Positions 60,027-64,000 of a DNA stretch of 64,000 bases are shown here, piece by piece; within the stretch, counting starts at the first letter, position 1; each line of letters begins with the position of its first letter. The translations under genes were made by a program, and so were the position numbers. The notes below the pieces were generated by a model. The model worked only from the letters and a program-made list of their open reading frames with translations. It was not told the origin of the DNA and did no database searches. The stretch is from Bacteroidia bacterium (GTDB taxonomy: Bacteria; Bacteroidota; Bacteroidia; UKL13-3), in contig JAIOYZ010000008.1 of assembly GCA_021740845.1 (NCBI GenBank), positions 62,001-126,000 on the forward strand, given 5' to 3'.

Positions 60027-61298
60027 ATGGACCCTTCCGTCATTATTATTTGTAGCATTATTTTCTCGGCGTTTTTTGCTGGGATGGAAATTGCATTTAT
60101 CTCTGCCAATAAATTATTAATAGAATTAAAGAACAAACAGGGAAGCAGTTATGCGCAGTTGCTTTCTCCATTTGTGGCCAACCCATCTAAATTTATTAGC
60201 ACCACACTTATTGGAAACAATATTGGTTTGGTAGTTTATGGAATTTATATGGCGCGCATTTTAGATGATTTCTTTTTGGCGCTTATACCACAGTTAGAAC
60301 AGCATTTCTTGTTGCTTTTAACACTTCAAACAGTTGCCTCTACTTTGGTGGTTTTGGTTACTGCGGAGTTCCTTCCCAAAGTACTTTTTAGGATCAACCC
60401 AGATAATTTATTGAAGGTTTTGATTTTCCCCTTCATGCTATTTTACTACTTATTTTGGCCTATTGTTAATTTTATTACTTGGCTTTCTAAGCTCATATTA
60501 ACCAAAGTAAGTGGCGTACAATTCAAGGAAAGTACTCCTGTTTTTAGTAAGGTAGATTTGGATCAATACATAGACCAAATTAACGAGCAAGATTTGCCAG
60601 AAGACATTGAAGTAGATACCGAAATTTTTAAGAACGCCTTAGATTTTAGCAATATAAAAGTTAGAGAATGCTTGGTTCCCAGAACCGAGTTGGTGGCTTT
60701 AGATTTAGATACTTCTATTGAGGAGCTCTATGAAAAATTTGTGGAAACAGGCTTGAGTAAAATCCTTATTTACCGCGATACTCCCGACCAAATTATTGGT
60801 TACGTGCATCAGAAGGAAATGTTTAAAAAGCCGCAAACGCTGCGTAGCATTTTAATTCCTATAGAGATTGCTACAGAAACTATGAGCATAATGGATTTGC
60901 TTAATAAGTTTATTCGTAGCAGAAAAAGCTTGGCAGTTGTAGTGGATGAAATGGGCGGAACAGCAGGTATTATTACCATAGAAGATATTTTAGAAGAGGT
61001 ATTTGGCGAGATTGAAGACGAGCACGATGTTGAGGATTTGGTAGAGGAAAAATTATCTGAAAACGAGTACCGTTTTTCTGCCCGTCAAGAAATAGATTAC
61101 CTCAATAACGAGTATGATATTAACTTGCCAGAAGGCGATTACCATACCTTGGGAGGCTTTGTATTTGCAAGGCATGAGAACATTCCGGTATCTGGTGAAA
61201 AGATTATGTTAGATAATTTTGAACTCACCATTGAGCGCGTAGAAAATGCACGCATTGAAGTAATTCATTTGCGCATTTTGGGCAAGAACGAACACTAA
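60027..61298 (+). CDS. CNNM/CorC-type membrane protein (DUF21, CBS, CorC_HlyC), 423 aa
   Basis: A DUF21 membrane domain (FSAFFAGMEIAFISANKLLIELK, about residues 1-180), a CBS pair (VRECLVPRTELVALDLDTSIEELYEKF to VVVDEMGGTAGIITIEDILEEVFGEIEDE) and a C-terminal CorC_HlyC domain (LPEGDYHTLGGFV). The family includes Mg2+ transport-related proteins and, in this phylum, GldE. It is near gldAFG, but gldD is not adjacent, so the GldE name is not safe. TATTTTTG (60012-60019) is the likely -7 box. Confidence 0.87.
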   Translation: MDPSVIIICSIIFSAFFAGMEIAFISANKLLIELKNKQGSSYAQLLSPFVANPSKFISTTLIGNNIGLVVYGIYMARILDDFFLALIPQLEQHFLLLLTLQTVASTLVVLVTAEFLPKVLFRINPDNLLKVLIFPFMLFYYLFWPIVNFITWLSKLILTKVSGVQFKESTPVFSKVDLDQYIDQINEQDLPEDIEVDTEIFKNALDFSNIKVRECLVPRTELVALDLDTSIEELYEKFVETGLSKILIYRDTPDQIIGYVHQKEMFKKPQTLRSILIPIEIATETMSIMDLLNKFIRSRKSLAVVVDEMGGTAGIITIEDILEEVFGEIEDEHDVEDLVEEKLSENEYRFSARQEIDYLNNEYDINLPEGDYHTLGGFVFARHENIPVSGEKIMLDNFELTIERVENARIEVIHLRILGKNEH

Positions 61299-61747
61299 GA
61301 AATTTCTATAATTTTTTGAGTTTTTCCGTTAAGCGAAAAAGTTGCACCCACTTTTAAACCCAACATCATTTGCGCAATGGGAGATAAAGGAGAAACTACC
61401 ATAACCTTTTGGGTGTTTATGGCTACTTGTCCCAAAGCAACTGCTATCCAATAGAGTTGTATTTCGGTTTGAACCAAAGCGCCTGTTTCAACGGATTTTG
61501 AATTTCCCTGGAGAGAAACCTTTTGCAATTTACTGTATTCGTCTTGCAGTTTGGCGAGTTGTTTGGCATGCATGTCTCGCTCCAATTGACTCATAGCTCT
61601 TCCCGTTTCGTATTTATCGCCCATGCTGCTTTTCTCGTTGCTGTTTGCCGATTCCTGCGCCGCCTTCATGGCAACAGTTGTTTCTGCAATACGATCTTGA
61701 AAGAGGGTTTCGCAAATTTCAAATAACTCTTGTTTACTAAAAGACAT
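61295..61747 (-). CDS. GreA/GreB-like C-terminal domain protein, 150 aa
   Basis: Two long N-terminal helices (LFQDRIAETTVAMKAAQESANSNEKSSMGDKYETGRAMSQLERD) form the coiled-coil seen in Gre factors, followed by a beta domain ending LSPIAQMMLGLKVGATFSLNGKTQKIIEI, like the GreA C-terminal FKBP-like domain. It is probably an RNA polymerase-binding relative of GreA, common in Bacteroidota and sometimes misnamed in databases. ATG 61747 avoids a spurious lysine-rich extension. LVQTE comes from the iterated motif (61466-61475). Its 3' end overlaps the convergent gene by 4 nt. Confidence 0.8.
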   Translation of the reverse strand: MSFSKQELFEICETLFQDRIAETTVAMKAAQESANSNEKSSMGDKYETGRAMSQLERDMHAKQLAKLQDEYSKLQKVSLQGNSKSVETGALVQTEIQLYWIAVALGQVAINTQKVMVVSPLSPIAQMMLGLKVGATFSLNGKTQKIIEIS

Positions 61748-61856
61748 CATGCTCGCGAAAATAAGCGAAAGAAACTTCAACTTCTTTTCTTTTAATATTT
61801 CCTTAATTTTAGTTTGGATCAAACCAAAATTGAAAGAATAGTTTACCTTAGTTTAT

Positions 61857-63554
61857 ATGAAAAAAATTGGCCTGCTTTTATTAATTTCACTTGCTCAACT
61901 TGGGCTTTTTGCTCAGGTTACCAATTATTATTCTAAATCTACCGGCGCAATAAATTCTTTATCAACTTGGGGCACAAATACCAATGGAACAGGAACTTCT
62001 CCCAGTTCATTTACAGCCAACAACTGTAGGTATTACGTGCACAATAGAAGTTTGGTAAACTTATATGGTTTAGGCAATTTTATTATTGGAGGAAGCAATA
62101 CCGTTTTAATTGTTGGAAATGGCTTATCCAATGTTAGTTTTTATGTTCCAGAAGGCAATATACTAAAAGTGGATTCTATGTATTTGGATAGCGCAGTTTC
62201 ACTTTATATCACGGGAATTTCTGACTGTTTAAAACCGAAATTCTCCTTTTATAGTTCTGTAATTTATCAAGACACCAATGTATTACAACCCATCATGCCA
62301 GGCTCGTATGGAAAATTATTTTTATTAGGTGGAGCAACAAATAATTTTTGGCCAGATACACGAACTAAAATTCTAAAAGGAGATGTTCAAGCAAGAAATT
62401 ATATAAACATAGATTGCATTGTTTATTGCGATACATTTAGTTTAACAATTGGCGAATCTCCAACTAAAGTTGGCACCTTGGCATATAATACTTACGACAA
62501 ATATGGAAGAGTAATTGGCACCATGAAAAGGTGGATTCCTGCAACCACCACTAGCGGAATTCAGGGATTATTTCCATTGGGGAGTCCAAACAAAAAACAC
62601 CAATTATTATATATACAAAATACAATTGCACCTAGCACTGGCGGATTAGTTTCTGTAAATTATCTTCCATTTTTCGCTGGCAATGCTGGACTTCCAATTA
62701 TAGATTCTAGCAGTACACCCATTTTAAATTTAAATCGTTTGCATACTGGTTTTTACGATGTTAATGTAGAAAGTGGATTAACTGGCGGAACATTTACCAT
62801 TTATGCAAATCCTACAGCCATAGGAAATGTGAATTGGGAAGGTGCACTTAGAATGCTAAAAAGAGATGGAAGCAATTCCAATTGGCGTTTAGATAGTTTA
62901 TCATTTGGAGGCGGAATTAGTGCCTTTAATCCTCAAATTGGAATTTCTGGTATGGCCTATTTAGATGCCCAATATGTAATTGCTTCTGATTCTAATATCA
63001 ATACATTACCTGTTCAGCTAATCAATTTTTCAGGAAAGTATTCTCAAGGAAAAATCTACCTAAATTGGGCAACTGCATCCGAAACAAATACAAAAGAATT
63101 TGTGGTTTCTATTTTGGATCAAACCAACTGGATTTCTTTAGAAAAAATTAAAGCATTTGGCAATAGCAAGCAAACAAAAAAGTACTCATACCAAATTGAT
63201 TATCCAAGCGAAGAAAAGGAACTGGTGCTTCAATTAAGCTGTTACGACAAAGATGGAAGCATGAGTTTTTCTAAACAATTGGTTTTATATAAAGATGCGC
63301 CATTACTAGAAATCACACTGACGCCCAATCCCTTTCAAGAAAAATTAGAAATTACTTATTTCGGTTTGAACCAAAACGCCGAAGCCAAATTATTAATTAG
63401 AGATGGGCAAGGAAAAATTGTGAAAGAAGAATATCTAAATTTAGTGCAAGGGAATAAACAAAGTAAAAGCACATCGGAACTAACTCCAGGAATTTATTTT
63501 GTTGAAATAAGAATTGAAGGCCAAACCTTTAAATGGAAACAAATTAAAATTTGA
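61857..63554 (+). CDS. Secreted protein with T9SS type A sorting domain, 565 aa
   Basis: Signal peptide (MKKIGLLLLISLAQLGLFAQ), a beta-helix or G8-like middle part (YYSKSTGAINSLSTWGTNTNGTG, repeated strands), a conserved linker (LPVQLINFSGKYSQGKIYLNWATASETNTKEFVV) found before many sorting domains, and the C-terminal sorting domain (ITLTPNPFQEKLEITYFG...GIYFVEI). The substrate or ligand is unknown. The iterated motif (63363-63372) encodes FGLNQ within the sorting domain. Confidence 0.88.
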   Translation: MKKIGLLLLISLAQLGLFAQVTNYYSKSTGAINSLSTWGTNTNGTGTSPSSFTANNCRYYVHNRSLVNLYGLGNFIIGGSNTVLIVGNGLSNVSFYVPEGNILKVDSMYLDSAVSLYITGISDCLKPKFSFYSSVIYQDTNVLQPIMPGSYGKLFLLGGATNNFWPDTRTKILKGDVQARNYINIDCIVYCDTFSLTIGESPTKVGTLAYNTYDKYGRVIGTMKRWIPATTTSGIQGLFPLGSPNKKHQLLYIQNTIAPSTGGLVSVNYLPFFAGNAGLPIIDSSSTPILNLNRLHTGFYDVNVESGLTGGTFTIYANPTAIGNVNWEGALRMLKRDGSNSNWRLDSLSFGGGISAFNPQIGISGMAYLDAQYVIASDSNINTLPVQLINFSGKYSQGKIYLNWATASETNTKEFVVSILDQTNWISLEKIKAFGNSKQTKKYSYQIDYPSEEKELVLQLSCYDKDGSMSFSKQLVLYKDAPLLEITLTPNPFQEKLEITYFGLNQNAEAKLLIRDGQGKIVKEEYLNLVQGNKQSKSTSELTPGIYFVEIRIEGQTFKWKQIKI

Positions 63555-63636
63555 GCTGAAGGTAAAACCTTTAACGCCTTGTCAATTGCTGAGGAATAGG
63601 AAACAATTCGTATTATTGCAGTCAATTTTAAAAGCA

Positions 63637-64000
63637 ATGAAAGAGGTATTTGTTATAGACGCTTTGCGCACACCCATTGGAAAATATGCTGGAGCATTAA
63701 GTACTGTTCGTCCGGATGATTTGGCTGCAATGGCTATTAAAGCATTGATAGACCGCAATCCAGAAATAGATGTAAACGAAATTGAAGATGTAATTTTAGG
63801 AGCAGCCAACCAAGCCGGAGAAGACAATAGAAATGTTGCCCGCATGGCTTTGTTATTGGCAGGCTTACCTGTTCATATTGGAGGAAATACCGTAAATAGA
63901 TTGTGTGCAAGTGGCTTGCAAAGTATTATGGATGCCTCGCGCGCCATTCAAGCTGGTGATGGCGAAATGTATATTGCAGGTGGAGTAGAAAGCATGACGC
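63637..64000 (+). CDS. Acetyl-CoA acyltransferase (thiolase), 5' part
   Basis: The N-terminal 121 residues of a thiolase run off the window: EVFVIDALRTPIGKYAGALSTVRPDDLA at the start and NRLCASGLQSIMDASRAIQAGD with the nucleophilic cysteine. GGVESM at the edge is also diagnostic. Similarity is strongest to 3-oxoadipyl-CoA or acetyl-CoA acyltransferases of the PcaF/FadA type. The substrate cannot be fixed from this part. Confidence 0.93.
   Translation, partial: MKEVFVIDALRTPIGKYAGALSTVRPDDLAAMAIKALIDRNPEIDVNEIEDVILGAANQAGEDNRNVARMALLLAGLPVHIGGNTVNRLCASGLQSIMDASRAIQAGDGEMYIAGGVESMT

Overview
The window is chromosomal DNA of a low-GC member of the Bacteroidota. Evidence: several proteins end in type IX secretion (T9SS) sorting domains; a gldA-gldF-gldG gliding gene set is followed by a DUF4340 gene; there is a SprB-repeat protein; LptD/LptE, SecG and GroES/GroEL occur in the gene order usual for the phylum; and Bacteroidota-type -7 boxes (TAnnTTTG, often TATTTTYG) lie upstream of genes. 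The order within the phylum cannot be fixed from sequence alone. No rRNA or tRNA gene was found.

Bases 1 to about 11,300 differ from the rest. They hold about eleven short one- or two-gene units, all on the + strand: lipoproteins, a VapBC-like pair, a Doc-type pair, a Schlafen/AlbA-type ATPase and a polyvalent-protein kinase. The units are separated by attC-like inverted-repeat sites, or by two families of 270-390 bp repeats (A and B) that share a tail of about 60 bp usually ending in GTTA. The best reading is part of an integron-type gene-cassette array; no integrase lies in the window.

From 11.4 to 38.2 kb: a DUF4143-type ATPase behind three 33-bp-phased palindromes, comB, gcvT, lptD, a cell-wall amidase, an MCE/MlaD protein, an efflux cluster (TonB receptor, MFS, RND adaptor, RND pump, TolC), citrate synthase, lptE, a repeat-rich protein, secG, a DUF1287 protein, an ECF sigma factor with a membrane/beta-barrel partner, and groES-groEL. 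From 38.3 to 48.7 kb: GC-rich REP-like repeats next to a Y1 (RAYT) transposase, a small-membrane-protein/XRE-regulator cluster, a serine hydrolase, an AlkB-type monooxygenase, a HEPT/MNT pair, rluE, scoB and a lone receiver protein. From 49 to 64 kb: mdh, a 1125-aa SprB-repeat protein, an Mrr-like nuclease, gldA-F-G, a CNNM/CorC protein, a Gre-like protein, a T9SS cargo protein and the start of a thiolase gene.

The most striking signal crosses all these regions. The 10-mer GGTTCAAACC (or its complement GGTTTGAACC), usually extended to TTTGGTTCAAACCGAA, occurs at least 28 times, 17 in coding and 11 in non-coding DNA. A related perfect palindrome, GGTTCGAACC, occurs twice more. Chance predicts far less than one copy. 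In proteins it reads as LVQTE, FGLNQ or GSN inside unrelated genes, and it is built into two hairpin terminators. It behaves like an uptake-sequence-type or HIP1-type genome-wide iterated motif and is my main candidate for an undescribed system.
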